This document shows, in pieces, positions 34,171 through 43,162 of a stretch of DNA of 64,000 nt (the first letter of the stretch is position 1; every line of letters starts with the position of its first letter). The translations under genes were made by a program, and so were the position numbers. The notes below the pieces were generated by a model that worked only from the letters and a program-made list of their open reading frames with translations, was not told the DNA's origin and did no database searches. Source of the DNA: CAXXOK01 sp964584315 (GTDB taxonomy: Bacteria; Bacillota; Clostridia; Christensenellales; Aristaeellaceae); assembly GCA_964584315.1 (NCBI GenBank), contig CAZOZO010000004.1:62001-126000 (forward strand), in the 5' to 3' direction.

Positions 34171-35144
34171 CGGCATTCACCGGCGGGCCGCTGGTCGGCC
34201 TCGCGCCGATGGCCGGCCTCAGCGATATGCCCATGCGCGTGCTGTGCTACCGCATGGGCGCGGACTACGCCTGCACCGAGATGGTCAGCGCGCTGGGCTG
34301 GATGTGCGCCAAGCGCGACAACCCCGCCTACCGCCTGCTGCTTGAAACCTCGCCCGAGGAGCCCAACACCTATATCCAGCTGTTTGGCAAAGACCCCGTA
34401 GCCATGGCCGAGGCCGCGCAGCGCGCGTGCGAGCTGGGGCGCTTCACGGGTATCGACATCAATATGGGTTGCCCTGCGCGCAAGGTGACAAGCTCCGGCG
34501 AGGGCAGCGCCCTGCTCAAAACGCCCGAGCTGGCCGCGCGCATCATGGAGGCGGTCAAGCGAAGCAGTTTCCTGCCCGTGACCGTCAAAACCCGCCTTGG
34601 CTTTGATGAGAGCAGCATGAACGCCCTGCTGCTGGCGCAGGCAGCGGAGGCATTTGGGCTGCACTGGATATGCATCCATGGCCGAACGCGGCAGCAGATG
34701 TACGCGGGGCAGGCGGATTGGGAAGCCGTCGCGGCCATCCGCGCGCAGGTGAGCATCCCCGTCATGCTCAACGGCGACGTAACCTCGCCGGAGGGTGCGC
34801 TGCGGGCGCTGGCGGAAACGGGCTGCGCGGGTGTGATGATCGGGCGGGGCGCCATGGGCGACCCATGGCTGTTTCGCGGTATCAAGCAGGCGCTGCGCGG
34901 CGAGGCCGTAGCCCCCGTGACCGACGCGGAGCGGCTGGAAACCGCGCTGTGGCACATCGACAGCATGGTCGCCTTCAAGGGCGAGCGGCTGGGCGTGACC
35001 GAGATGCGCACCCATATCGGGCATTACATCGGCGGGCACCGCGGCGCGTCGGCCATCCGGCGGACACTGAACACCGCAAAGACTGCCGAGGAGCAAAAAT
35101 CACTGCTACGCTCGCTTTTTTCGGGCGGGTCACAGGAGGTTTGA
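34167..35144 (+). CDS. dusB: tRNA-dihydrouridine synthase
   Basis: A 325-aa FMN-dependent enzyme that reduces uridines in the tRNA D-loop. The N-terminal VGLAPMAGLSDMPMR, the active cysteine in DINMGCPARKV, the lysine in VTVKTRLGFDE and IHGRTRQQMYAGQADW are all characteristic. It overlaps the GH127-like gene by ATGA, and the secreted-protein gene begins 2 nt after its stop, so all three are co-transcribed. The DusB assignment is by overall resemblance; subfamily could differ. Confidence 0.9.
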   Translation: MTAFTGGPLVGLAPMAGLSDMPMRVLCYRMGADYACTEMVSALGWMCAKRDNPAYRLLLETSPEEPNTYIQLFGKDPVAMAEAAQRACELGRFTGIDINMGCPARKVTSSGEGSALLKTPELAARIMEAVKRSSFLPVTVKTRLGFDESSMNALLLAQAAEAFGLHWICIHGRTRQQMYAGQADWEAVAAIRAQVSIPVMLNGDVTSPEGALRALAETGCAGVMIGRGAMGDPWLFRGIKQALRGEAVAPVTDAERLETALWHIDSMVAFKGERLGVTEMRTHIGHYIGGHRGASAIRRTLNTAKTAEEQKSLLRSLFSGGSQEV

Positions 35145-35146
35145 CC

Positions 35147-36844
35147 ATGCTGAAACGCTTTGTTGCACTGCTGTTGGGTGTGCTCATGTTGTTTGGGGCC
35201 GCCGTGCCCGCCATGGCTGACGCGGGCACGCTGGACAGGGTGCTGGGGCGCTGGCTCGAGGGCTACCCGGATGTGCGCTTTACCGCCGGTTTGCAGCTTA
35301 ACGCCATGCTGCCCTATGGCGAGGATACGCTCGCGATGCTCAATGCCGCACTCTCGCATGTAACGGTCAGCGCCGCGCTGCGCACCGAGGGGGATCAGAC
35401 CGAGACGCGCGCGAGCATCGCCATGGGCGATCAGGCGCTGCTGAGCTTCAGCGAAACGCAGAAGAGTGACGCTTACCGTTTTACCACGTCGCTGCTGCCC
35501 AACCGCACGCTCACGTCGCAGACGCTTTCCCCGCTCGACCTGCTGACCGATATCCAGCCGGAGCAGGAAACAACCGCCGCGGCGGAGGGGGAAGCTGCGG
35601 CCAAGGAGGCCGGTAAGGCCGACGCCAAGAGCATGCCGAACCAGTCTGATATCGCAGTCGCCTTCAGCGCGCTCGACGCGGTGACCGAGCTCACCGCCTG
35701 CTACAAGGCGCTCACGGACGGCATCGCCCCCATCACCGAGGAAAAGCGCGCCAACTACAACATCAAGGGCATCGGCGCGGGGCGCTGGAGCCGCGTCGCG
35801 CGCCTGACCGAGGAGCAGAGCGTAGCTTTGCAGGACACCATCCGTACTGTGATCGCCTGCGGCATGGACGAAATCTACCGCGCGGAGATCGCGCAGATGA
35901 CGTTCGACAAGGGCTTCGTTGTGGCACTGTACCAAAACCTCGACAAACAGGATATCTGCCTGTACATGAAGGGCACCGTGACCTACCCGGACGGGCACAA
36001 GCGTAGGCTTTTGTGGCAGTGGGCATTTACAACCAACGGCCTCAAGCGCAAGGATGCTTTCAAGATCGAGGCTGCTACCCTGAGCGGTGCGGCGGATTCG
36101 CGCACCGTGGCCGCCACTGTGACGCAGGAGGGCAAGAGCGATGCCTTTGCCATCAGCGGCAAGGTGGAGACCATCCTCAAGCGGGCGAAGGTGACCGACA
36201 AGAGCACCGTGCGCATCGAGCTGAGCGGCAAGCAGGACGCGGTGCTCGCCATGACCTGCAAGGGCGCGGTGAGCCAGGAGATCGCCACCACCACAGGCGA
36301 AGACACCGTCAAGGCCACCGAGAGCGCGGATATCGACCTGCTGCTGACCCCGGGCGCGGAGGGCGCGACGCTCTCCGGCACGGTCACTCGAAAGCAACTT
36401 CGCGACAAAACGGCGACCAGCGAGCTGGTCTTGACCTTCACGCCCGAGGCGCAGGCCGTCGCCAACGTGGACGCCACCGCGCCCGCGGCTGAAACAACCG
36501 AGACCCCGGCAGGCGGCGAGCCCGCCAGCTCGCTGGATATGCTGGCCGATGAGTTTGCGCCGACCGATGCGCCGCAGGCGGCGGACGCGCAGGGCGACTA
36601 CCTCGTTGGCACGCCGCCTGCCGGGCTCAAGGCCTACGCCGCGCCGCAGGGCATGACAACCATCGCGCTGGATACGATCACCGCCGGGCAGCGACAGACG
36701 CTGTTCCTGGAAGCGGCGCAGAACCTTGCCGGCAGACTGGTGCTCGCCATGGCCGCCCTGCCCGAAGCCGATGCCGCGCTGCTCAGGAACGGCATGAGCG
36801 ATCAGGATTTCGCGGCGTTCCTATCGCTGCTCGGGGCCCGTTAA
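35147..36844 (+). CDS. Large secreted protein of unknown function, copy A
   Basis: A 565-aa exported protein. Residues 1-25 form a signal peptide (MLKRFVALLLGVLMLFG, then AVPAMA before DAGT) without a lipobox. The mature part starts with a helical segment, then alternates amphipathic beta segments (for example VTVSAALRTEGDQTETRASI) and ends with a short helix. A low-complexity acidic/Ala stretch (about residues 142-160) and a Pro/Thr/Ala-rich stretch (about 445-475) interrupt it. I do not recognise a domain. The start is fixed by AGGAGG 7 nt upstream. It precedes a similarly built protein and is downstream of dusB. Confidence 0.82.
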   Translation: MLKRFVALLLGVLMLFGAAVPAMADAGTLDRVLGRWLEGYPDVRFTAGLQLNAMLPYGEDTLAMLNAALSHVTVSAALRTEGDQTETRASIAMGDQALLSFSETQKSDAYRFTTSLLPNRTLTSQTLSPLDLLTDIQPEQETTAAAEGEAAAKEAGKADAKSMPNQSDIAVAFSALDAVTELTACYKALTDGIAPITEEKRANYNIKGIGAGRWSRVARLTEEQSVALQDTIRTVIACGMDEIYRAEIAQMTFDKGFVVALYQNLDKQDICLYMKGTVTYPDGHKRRLLWQWAFTTNGLKRKDAFKIEAATLSGAADSRTVAATVTQEGKSDAFAISGKVETILKRAKVTDKSTVRIELSGKQDAVLAMTCKGAVSQEIATTTGEDTVKATESADIDLLLTPGAEGATLSGTVTRKQLRDKTATSELVLTFTPEAQAVANVDATAPAAETTETPAGGEPASSLDMLADEFAPTDAPQAADAQGDYLVGTPPAGLKAYAAPQGMTTIALDTITAGQRQTLFLEAAQNLAGRLVLAMAALPEADAALLRNGMSDQDFAAFLSLLGAR

Positions 36845-36914
36845 CCAGAATATCGACCAGTTGGAACCTTTCTCTTGACCGACCGTCCGCCGTTTGGCGA
36901 AGGAGGGCGACCCC

Positions 36915-38570
36915 ATGAAGAAGATCGCGCTGCGCATCCTGACCCTGTGCCTCGTGTTCGCGCTATGCCTGCCCGCCGCGGCGGAATCGGTCGCCGATGT
37001 CAGCTACACGGTGGCCGAGAAGCTGCTCAAGCAGCTGGAAGCGGGCAGCGGCTTCGCCGGTACGGTCACGTTCACGTCTGCTGCCGTGGCGGGGCGCGAG
37101 GCCGAGGCCATCACGACCCTCAAGCCCATGGTGTTTGATGTGAGCTACATCTACGTGCGGGAGGATCTGGCCGCCAAAAAGCCCGCAGAGAACCGCATTA
37201 CCCTCGCCCTGAAGGATGGGGAGAGCACGGTGGGCGGCGCGGAGCTGTCGTTGAAATCCGGCATGGCGTACCTTCAAAGCGCCCTGACGGGCGACGGCTG
37301 GTTCTCGCTGGCGGGGACCGCAGCGACGGGCACGGGCACCGCCACGGGCGCGCTGCCTAAGGCGGCGCAGGGCGCGCTGGCGGGCACGGCCATGCCGGGT
37401 CTGATGGGCTTTGCCGCAGGGTTGGCATCACAGGTGTTCACCTTGGATACGACGAAACTGAACGCCGCGCTGGAGCCCTATGCCACAAAGATCGACCTGT
37501 GGATCGAGGGTTACCGCCAGCATGCGCTGCTGGGTAAGGCAAGCGACGGTTCTTCCACCATGACGGTGGATTATGACATCCCGCCCGCGGCCATCAAGGC
37601 CCAGCTCAAGCAGATGGTGCTGGACATGCTCGCGGATCAGGGGCTGCTGCTCAGGCTCACGGCGCTGTTGCCCAGCGGTGCAGCGGAGCAGTACCTGAAC
37701 CCGGCGCTGCAAAACTACTACTTCTATGCCATCGACCAGATGCCCCTGAATGGGGATATGACCATCAGCCGCACGGTAAGCCTGCGGGGCGAAACGCTCG
37801 CGCTGTCGCTTGCGCTGCCGCTGTACGACGCGAAGGGCGGGGCCGTGGCCCTGCGGTATGACCGCCACAAGGGCGGGGGAGACCTGCCGGACGAGAACAC
37901 CATCGCCCTGACCAGCGACAAGCTTGTGTTGCGCGCGGATTACCAGACCTACAACACCCTGACGGGCACCACGGTGTATCAGGGCACGGTGCTGCGCCAG
38001 CCGCTCGGCGCGGAAGCGTTTGAGGTGGGCACCGAGGGCACGGCTACGGGCGAGGCGGGCAAGACACTCTCAGCCGCTTTTGTGCTGAGCGTGCAGCAGG
38101 CCACCGCGACCGACGCGGAGGGCAAGAATACGCAGACCGCGGCTGTGGAGCTGAACCTGACACCGGAATATACCCCCGACATCACGGACGACGCGCCCGC
38201 CGACCCCACCGACGCGCAAAAGGCGCAGTACTTCGTTTTCCCGCCGCTCGACCTGAAGATGAGCGCAACCTTTTCCAGCGGGCAGGCGAAGAACGCCGCC
38301 ACCACGCTGGACGTGCAGGTGGAGCTGACCGGGGATACGCTGCCGCAGGTGTTCACCCTTGCCCTGAGCGGCAAGACCAAGGGGAAGTGGACGCCCGAGG
38401 CATTCGACACGCAGGCGGCCATCAGCCTGGACACGATGGATGCTGCTGCGCTGCAAGGGCTGCTGATGCAGGCGGGCGTGCGCGGCGGGCTGTTGCTGCT
38501 GCCCTACCTGAGCCTGCCCGTGGCGGTGCCCACCGCGGAGCCGCAACCCGCCGCCACGCCGAATGGCTGA
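36915..38570 (+). CDS. Large secreted protein of unknown function, copy B
   Basis: A 551-aa exported protein with a signal peptide (MKKIALRILTLCLVFAL, then LPAAA before ESV). A cysteine in the leader lies within FALCLP, which does not fit a lipobox. The rest is beta-rich, with repeated strand-like segments and a Pro-rich tail (VPTAEPQPAATPNG). Size, export signal and overall layout match the preceding gene, so the two may be distant paralogues; no direct alignment was run. AGGAGGG lies 7 nt before the ATG at 36915. Function unknown. Confidence 0.82.
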   Translation: MKKIALRILTLCLVFALCLPAAAESVADVSYTVAEKLLKQLEAGSGFAGTVTFTSAAVAGREAEAITTLKPMVFDVSYIYVREDLAAKKPAENRITLALKDGESTVGGAELSLKSGMAYLQSALTGDGWFSLAGTAATGTGTATGALPKAAQGALAGTAMPGLMGFAAGLASQVFTLDTTKLNAALEPYATKIDLWIEGYRQHALLGKASDGSSTMTVDYDIPPAAIKAQLKQMVLDMLADQGLLLRLTALLPSGAAEQYLNPALQNYYFYAIDQMPLNGDMTISRTVSLRGETLALSLALPLYDAKGGAVALRYDRHKGGGDLPDENTIALTSDKLVLRADYQTYNTLTGTTVYQGTVLRQPLGAEAFEVGTEGTATGEAGKTLSAAFVLSVQQATATDAEGKNTQTAAVELNLTPEYTPDITDDAPADPTDAQKAQYFVFPPLDLKMSATFSSGQAKNAATTLDVQVELTGDTLPQVFTLALSGKTKGKWTPEAFDTQAAISLDTMDAAALQGLLMQAGVRGGLLLLPYLSLPVAVPTAEPQPAATPNG

Positions 38571-38609
38571 TGATACAGCCGAAAAACAGAAAAACGTGCG
38601 GATTCGTCC

Positions 38610-38638
38610 TTGACACGCTACAGGACGCGGTGTATACT
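38610..38638 (+). promoter_or_regulatory. Strong promoter of the glutamine synthetase gene
   Basis: TTGACA (38610-38615) and TATACT (38633-38638) are separated by exactly 17 nt, the best consensus match in the window. The predicted leader is about 100 nt. Confidence 0.88.
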
Positions 38639-38651
38639 ACCCGCATACAGC

Positions 38652-38688
38652 AACGGCGCTGTGGATTTTCGCAATCCATCGCGCCGTT
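38652..38688 (+). promoter_or_regulatory. Structured 5' leader hairpin upstream of glutamine synthetase
   Basis: An 8-bp stem (38652-38659 with 38681-38688) is separated by a 2x2 internal loop from a 6-bp stem (38662-38667 with 38673-38678) that closes a TTCGC loop. It would occupy roughly +7 to +43 of the transcript. It does not match the known cyanobacterial glnA RNA or an obvious ANTAR dual hairpin. It may stabilise the mRNA or regulate it. Confidence 0.55.
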
Positions 38689-38746
38689 TCTCGTATATAC
38701 GGCACTCGACAGCAGGGGGCCACTAAACACAGGAGGGGACAGCAAC

Positions 38747-40837
38747 GTGAGGAATTCATGTGAATTGTTCGGCGAAAACGTATTTAACGACGCTGTCATG
38801 CAGAAGCGCCTGCCCAAGGAGACTTACAAAGCCCTGAAGCGTACGATCGAAGAGGGACGCTCGCTTGACCCGGCGGTCGCGGGCGTGGTCGCCAACGCGA
38901 TGAAGGACTGGGCGCTGGAGCTTGGCGCAACGCATTTTACGCACTGGTTCCAGCCGATGACGGGCATCACCGCCGAGAAGCACGACGCGTTCATCAGCCC
39001 CAAGGCCGATGGCAGCGTGCTGCTTGAGTTCAGCGGCAAGGAGCTTGTCCGCGGCGAGCCAGATGCCAGCTCGTTCCCCAGCGGCGGTCTGCGCGCCACG
39101 TTCGAAGCCCGCGGCTACACCGCTTGGGATCCCACCAGCTACGCCTTCATCAAGGATGGCTCGCTGTGCATCCCCACCGCGTTTTGCAGCTACGGCGGCG
39201 AGGCGCTGGACAAAAAGACCCCGCTGCTGCGCTCGATGCAGGCCCTCAGCAAGCAGGCTGTGCGCGTGTTGAAGCTGTTTGGCAACCCGGACGTGACCCG
39301 CGTGTATCCCACCGTGGGCCCCGAGCAGGAGTATTTCCTGATCGACGTGGAGGACTATAAAAAGCGCCCCGACCTGATCAACACCGGTCGCACGCTGTTT
39401 GGCGCCAAGCCCCCCAAGGGTCAGGAGCTGGAGGATCATTACTTCGGCGCCATCCGCCCGCGCGTGAGCGCCTTCATGAAGGAGCTGAACGAAGAGCTCT
39501 GGAAGCTGGGCGTATACAGCAAGACCGAGCATAACGAGGTGGCCCCCGCACAGCACGAGATGGCACCCGTGTTCAGCACCGTGAACATCGCCGCCGATCA
39601 CAACCAGCTTACCATGGAAGTGATGAAGCGCATCGCGACCAAGCACGGTCTGGTGTGCCTGCTGCACGAGAAGCCCTTTGACGGCGTGAACGGCAGCGGC
39701 AAGCACAACAACTACGCCATGAGCACCAACACGGGCGTGAACCTGCTGGAGCCGGGCGACACCCCCAACGAGAACGCGCAGTTCCTGCTATTCCTGGCCG
39801 CGGTCATCGAGGCTGTGGACAACTATCAGGATCTGCTCCGCGTGGCCATTGCCTATGCTGGTAATGACCATCGCCTGGGCGCGAACGAAGCGCCGCCCGC
39901 CATCATCAGCATTTTCCTGGGCGACGAGCTGACCGCCGTGATCGACTCCATCATCAACGAGAGCGTCTACCAGAGCCGTGAGCGCATGCAGATGCTGCTG
40001 GGCGTGGATGTGCTGCCCAAGTTCCCCAAGGACAACACTGACCGCAACCGTACCTCGCCCTTTGCCTTCACCGGCAACAAGTTCGAGTTCCGCAGCCTTG
40101 GCTCCAGCCAGTCCATCAGCGGCCCGAACGTGGTGCTCAACACCATCATCGCCGAGAGCCTGAGCAAGTTTGCGGACGAGCTGGAAGGCGCCGCCGACTT
40201 CACCGGCACGCTCAACGCCCTCATCCGCCGTGTGCTGCGCGAGCATAAGCGCATCATCTTCAACGGCAACGGCTATGACCCCGCGTGGGTGGAAGAAGCC
40301 GAGCGCCGCGGCCTGCTCAACCTCAAGACCACCGTGGACGCGCTGCCCAGCTACGTCGCCGAGAAGAACGTGCATGTGCTGGTCAAGCACGGCGTGTTCA
40401 CCGAGAGCGAAGTGCACAGCCGCTATGAGATCAAGCTGGAGAACTATATCAAGGTGGTCGCCATCGAGGCGCTCACCACCTCGGATATCGCCCGCCGCCT
40501 GATCATGCCCGCCGCGCTGGCCTACAGCAAGGAAGTGGCCAAGGAAGCGGAGCTCAAGAAGAGCGTCGCCCCCGGCCTGCCGCTGGATGCCGAGATCAAC
40601 CTGCTGACCAAGCTGAGCGTTGAGACCAATGCCCTGAGCGCCGCCATCGACACGCTGGACAAGGCCGTCGTCGGCATCGACAGCGGCGCGAGCGCGCTCA
40701 CGCAGGCCACGTATACCCGCGACGCCATCCTCTCCGCCATGGTGGAGGTGCGCAAGCACGCCGACGCGCTGGAGGGCCTCGTCGCCAAGAAGTACTGGCC
40801 GTTCCCCACCTATCAGGACATCCTGCTGTACGTGTGA
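38747..40837 (+). CDS. glnN: Type III glutamine synthetase
   Basis: A 696-aa GSIII enzyme making glutamine from glutamate, ammonia and ATP. GSIII-type features are the N-terminal FGENVFNDAVMQKRLP, THWFQPMTGITAEKHDAF, PEQEYFLID, HEMAPVFSTVN, the GSGKHNNYAMSTN motif and NRTSPFAFTGNKFEFR. I choose the GTG at 38747, 8 nt after AGGAGGGG; the longer open frame upstream runs through the promoter. The length fits the family (about 700 aa, dodecameric). It is monocistronic with its own promoter and terminator. Confidence 0.96.
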   Translation: MRNSCELFGENVFNDAVMQKRLPKETYKALKRTIEEGRSLDPAVAGVVANAMKDWALELGATHFTHWFQPMTGITAEKHDAFISPKADGSVLLEFSGKELVRGEPDASSFPSGGLRATFEARGYTAWDPTSYAFIKDGSLCIPTAFCSYGGEALDKKTPLLRSMQALSKQAVRVLKLFGNPDVTRVYPTVGPEQEYFLIDVEDYKKRPDLINTGRTLFGAKPPKGQELEDHYFGAIRPRVSAFMKELNEELWKLGVYSKTEHNEVAPAQHEMAPVFSTVNIAADHNQLTMEVMKRIATKHGLVCLLHEKPFDGVNGSGKHNNYAMSTNTGVNLLEPGDTPNENAQFLLFLAAVIEAVDNYQDLLRVAIAYAGNDHRLGANEAPPAIISIFLGDELTAVIDSIINESVYQSRERMQMLLGVDVLPKFPKDNTDRNRTSPFAFTGNKFEFRSLGSSQSISGPNVVLNTIIAESLSKFADELEGAADFTGTLNALIRRVLREHKRIIFNGNGYDPAWVEEAERRGLLNLKTTVDALPSYVAEKNVHVLVKHGVFTESEVHSRYEIKLENYIKVVAIEALTTSDIARRLIMPAALAYSKEVAKEAELKKSVAPGLPLDAEINLLTKLSVETNALSAAIDTLDKAVVGIDSGASALTQATYTRDAILSAMVEVRKHADALEGLVAKKYWPFPTYQDILLYV

Positions 40838-40875
40838 TCTGATGCAGCGGTGCGGTGACGCGCCCTGCCTCCATT

Positions 40876-40952
40876 AAAAACAAGCCGCCATGCGCCGCCG
40901 AAAGGCGGGGCACACCATCGCTCAAGGACGAGCGCATGGCAGGCTTGTTTTT
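40876..40952 (+). terminator. Terminator of glnN
   Basis: A long stem pairs 40876-40886 with 40942-40952 and 40888-40895 with 40932-40939. Six T residues close the right side (40948-40953). The loop contains a smaller CGCC/GGCG hairpin. It starts about 38 nt after the glnN stop. Confidence 0.82.
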
Positions 40953-41301
40953 TGATTCCGTTTGCATGCTGCAGCGTGGTTTGACCACGATCCGAGATGC
41001 CTTATGACCCTTTTGTTCTGGCAGACCGCCGGATGTGGTACGCCAGAGCGGCAGCTTTTCAGGCGGCGCGGAATGCGCCATTGTTGCGGCGGCTGACGCG
41101 GCGCGGTGTTTGCGGTTAAAGCAAAGCGTGAGGCGTCAACGCCCCGGATATGCGTGCGAGCCCTTCCCTGTGGGGTTTGCACGGGGCCTTCCTGTGGGAG
41201 CCCCGGACGATTCCTCCCTTTCGGGATCGTCCGTGGGCTCCCTGTGGCGTTTTCCCGCTACCAAGAATCCACCTTGGAGCGTCGAAAAGACGGATCAGGC
41301 G

Positions 41302-41347
41302 AAAAAGGAAACAGGCTGGCGCATGTGTGCCAGCCTGTTTCCTTTTT
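41302..41347 (-). terminator. Terminator of the ROK/dehydrogenase operon
   Basis: A perfect 19-bp stem (41302-41320 with 41329-41347) closes an 8-nt loop, with A/T tracts at both ends. On the minus strand it ends in a T run 53 nt after the alsK-like stop codon. It can also act on the plus strand. Confidence 0.88.
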
Positions 41348-41400
41348 TTGGACAAGGTATTTCCCGTCAGCAGGCATATCTGCGTTTGCGCGGCGGCGGT

Positions 41401-42303
41401 TCAAAGGTGCTCCCACCCGTACAGCCCGGCCCCGCGCACGCCGCGCAGGGAATCCGCGGGCAGGCGGATACAGCGCAGGGTCTCGGCGGGGTAAGGCTTG
41501 CGGGTGTGCGCCTGGATCAGTTGAAACAGGGTATCGTAGGGGAAGTTGGCGATGGACAGCACGCCCCCGCCGAGCAGCACACAGTCAGGATCCAGAATGT
41601 TGATCTCCGCCGCGATGGCGCAGGCCACGCAGTCCAAGTAGCGGTCAATGGCCGGGTGACGCTCCGGTGCGGCCAACATCGCCTCAAAATCCGGCGCGTC
41701 GGCGTAATGCTCCGCCTTGATGGCTTCCAGCCGCTTGCCGGAGGCCATCAGCTCAATGCAGCCCAGATTGCCGCAGGGGCAGGGGGCGGTATCGCCCGGC
41801 ACGGGCAGGTGCCCCAGCTCGCCGGATATGCCGTTTTTCCCCTCCAGCAGGCGACCGTGGATGTACATGGCATTCCCGATGCCCGTGCCCAGGTAGACCG
41901 CCATAACGATGTCCAAATCCCGGAGCCGGTTGGCTTGCAGGTCGTTGGTCAACAGCAGCAGCACCTCGTGCACCACCAGTGCCGGCATGCCCACGCCCGA
42001 CTCAAGCGCCGCGCGGATGTTCACGCCGTCCAGCACGGGCAGGTTGGGCACCGACAGCACGGTGGAGCGATCCTTACCGATGACGCCCGGGATGCCGATG
42101 CATACGCCGCGCGCTTCGCCCGAGGTCTCGTCGCGAAAGGCGGCGATGCTCCCGACCAGCGCGCCTATGGGGTCAGATAGGCTCAGGTACTGGCGGCTGG
42201 GTAAAATCTGGTGCCGAAGGACGGCACCGGTGGCATCCACAGCGCCGATGCGGATGTGGGTGCCCCCGACGTCGATTCCGATCACATAGGCGGAAGGAGG
42301 CAT
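41401..42303 (-). CDS. alsK: ROK family kinase, AlsK-like (probable D-allose kinase)
   Basis: A 300-aa ROK sugar kinase. The phosphate loop is VIGIDVGGTHIRIGAVDATG, the ROK zinc motif is CPCGNLGCIEL, and GELGHLPVPGD follows the usual pattern. The YLGTGIGNAMYIHG and INILDPDCVLLGGGVLSIANFP blocks resemble E. coli D-allose kinase AlsK rather than glucokinase. At the catalytic-base position the sequence reads VVHEVLLLL, so a Glu appears where ROK kinases normally have Asp. The ATG at 42303 lies 7 nt after AAAGGAG. It is the last gene of the operon, 180 nt after the esterase gene. Confidence 0.8.
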   Translation of the reverse strand: MPPSAYVIGIDVGGTHIRIGAVDATGAVLRHQILPSRQYLSLSDPIGALVGSIAAFRDETSGEARGVCIGIPGVIGKDRSTVLSVPNLPVLDGVNIRAALESGVGMPALVVHEVLLLLTNDLQANRLRDLDIVMAVYLGTGIGNAMYIHGRLLEGKNGISGELGHLPVPGDTAPCPCGNLGCIELMASGKRLEAIKAEHYADAPDFEAMLAAPERHPAIDRYLDCVACAIAAEINILDPDCVLLGGGVLSIANFPYDTLFQLIQAHTRKPYPAETLRCIRLPADSLRGVRGAGLYGWEHL

Positions 42304-42342
42304 GATCGTTCTCCTTTCAATATCATCGCCCGTGGCACGCAA

Positions 42343-42426
42343 ACCGCATCCGGCCTTTTGCCGGGCTGGGTTTTCCTTGCAAAGGAAACCTGCCACAGGA
42401 AATGGATGCGCCCTTGCGGATGCGGT
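42343..42426 (-). other. Hairpin region between esterase and AlsK-like genes
   Basis: ACCGCATCCGG (42343-42353) is complementary over 10 bases to 42417-42426, enclosing a second palindromic element (42370-42390, GGTTTTCC...GGAAACC). It may attenuate or process the polycistronic message. The same arm sequence occurs in the terminator at 62221-62272. Confidence 0.45.
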
Positions 42427-42482
42427 GCCTGCCGTACCGCCCAGAGAGCCGGATCAGCTCGCGCAGCGCAGGCGCAACGCGG

Positions 42483-43118
42483 TTAGCCGAGGATGTCGCG
42501 CACCTTTTGCGCGATCGCCAGCCCCAGCGTGCGGTGGCCCTCCGGCTCCATGTGGATGCAATCCCGGTCGGACGGGGTGGCGTGCAGCGCCGCGTCCAGA
42601 AAGTGCGTCTTTTGGGCGCGAGCGACCTCGACGTAAGCCTCGGCAAAGCGCAGGGATTGCTCGTAGCCGTGGCGCAGCGTGGTGGGGCGGCTGATCACAT
42701 CCGCGCCCAAGCGGATGGGGGAGACGAGCAGGATTTGCGCATCGGCCTTGAAGATGGGAGACGAATCCTCCTTATGGCTCAGCAGGCGGATCAGTTTGAC
42801 CAGCGTCTCCGCGCCTTTGGCCGCACCGGCCGCATCGGTGAACTTGAGGTCGTTCGTGCCCAGCATGAGCACGACCAAATCCAGCGGCTTATGCGTGGTT
42901 AGGCATACATCCAGATATGTTTTGCCGTTCTTGCCGTCGCTCCACGGGTCGTCATACACAGTGGTGCGTGCGTTCAGGCCCTCGTTGAGCAATTCGTACT
43001 CCGGCCCCAGCGCAGCCTGCGCCACACCCGTCCATACGGTCTGGCGGGGGTAGCGCGCGGCGGTAACAGGCTCGTATCCCCAGGTGTTGGAGTCGCCGTA
43101 ACATAGGATGGTCTTCAC
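42483..43118 (-). CDS. Cytoplasmic SGNH/GDSL-family esterase
   Basis: A 211-aa SGNH hydrolase of the arylesterase/deacetylase type. The nucleophile is in CYGDSNTWGYEP, the oxyanion asparagine in LMLGTNDLKF, and the catalytic Asp/His in DRDCIHMEPEGH. It lacks a signal peptide, so it probably removes acetyl or other acyl groups from imported sugars. It lies between the isomerase/epimerase gene and the AlsK-like gene. A BLAST-type comparison would be needed for subfamily. Confidence 0.88.
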   Translation of the reverse strand: MKTILCYGDSNTWGYEPVTAARYPRQTVWTGVAQAALGPEYELLNEGLNARTTVYDDPWSDGKNGKTYLDVCLTTHKPLDLVVLMLGTNDLKFTDAAGAAKGAETLVKLIRLLSHKEDSSPIFKADAQILLVSPIRLGADVISRPTTLRHGYEQSLRFAEAYVEVARAQKTHFLDAALHATPSDRDCIHMEPEGHRTLGLAIAQKVRDILG

Positions 43119-43162
43119 GGGCGTTTATCCCTCCTGTCGGTATCGGGCGGCTGCCACCTCGC

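Larger units (their letters stand above)
40838..41400. other. Gene-free region with three hairpins
   Basis: No credible gene lies in these 563 bp. They hold the glnN terminator (40876-40952), an internal two-part hairpin (41196-41203 with 41235-41242 and 41204-41211 with 41226-41233, one bulged base), and the terminator of the ROK operon (41302-41347). The stretch 41150-41250 contains several CCTGTGG repeats and may be a degenerate repeat element. Confidence 0.6.

Noticed and set aside
32392..34176. A 594-codon minus-strand open frame opposite the GH127-like gene
   Set aside because: The plus-strand frame has recognisable family features and a promoter; the minus-strand one is His/Arg/Gln-rich shadow sequence.
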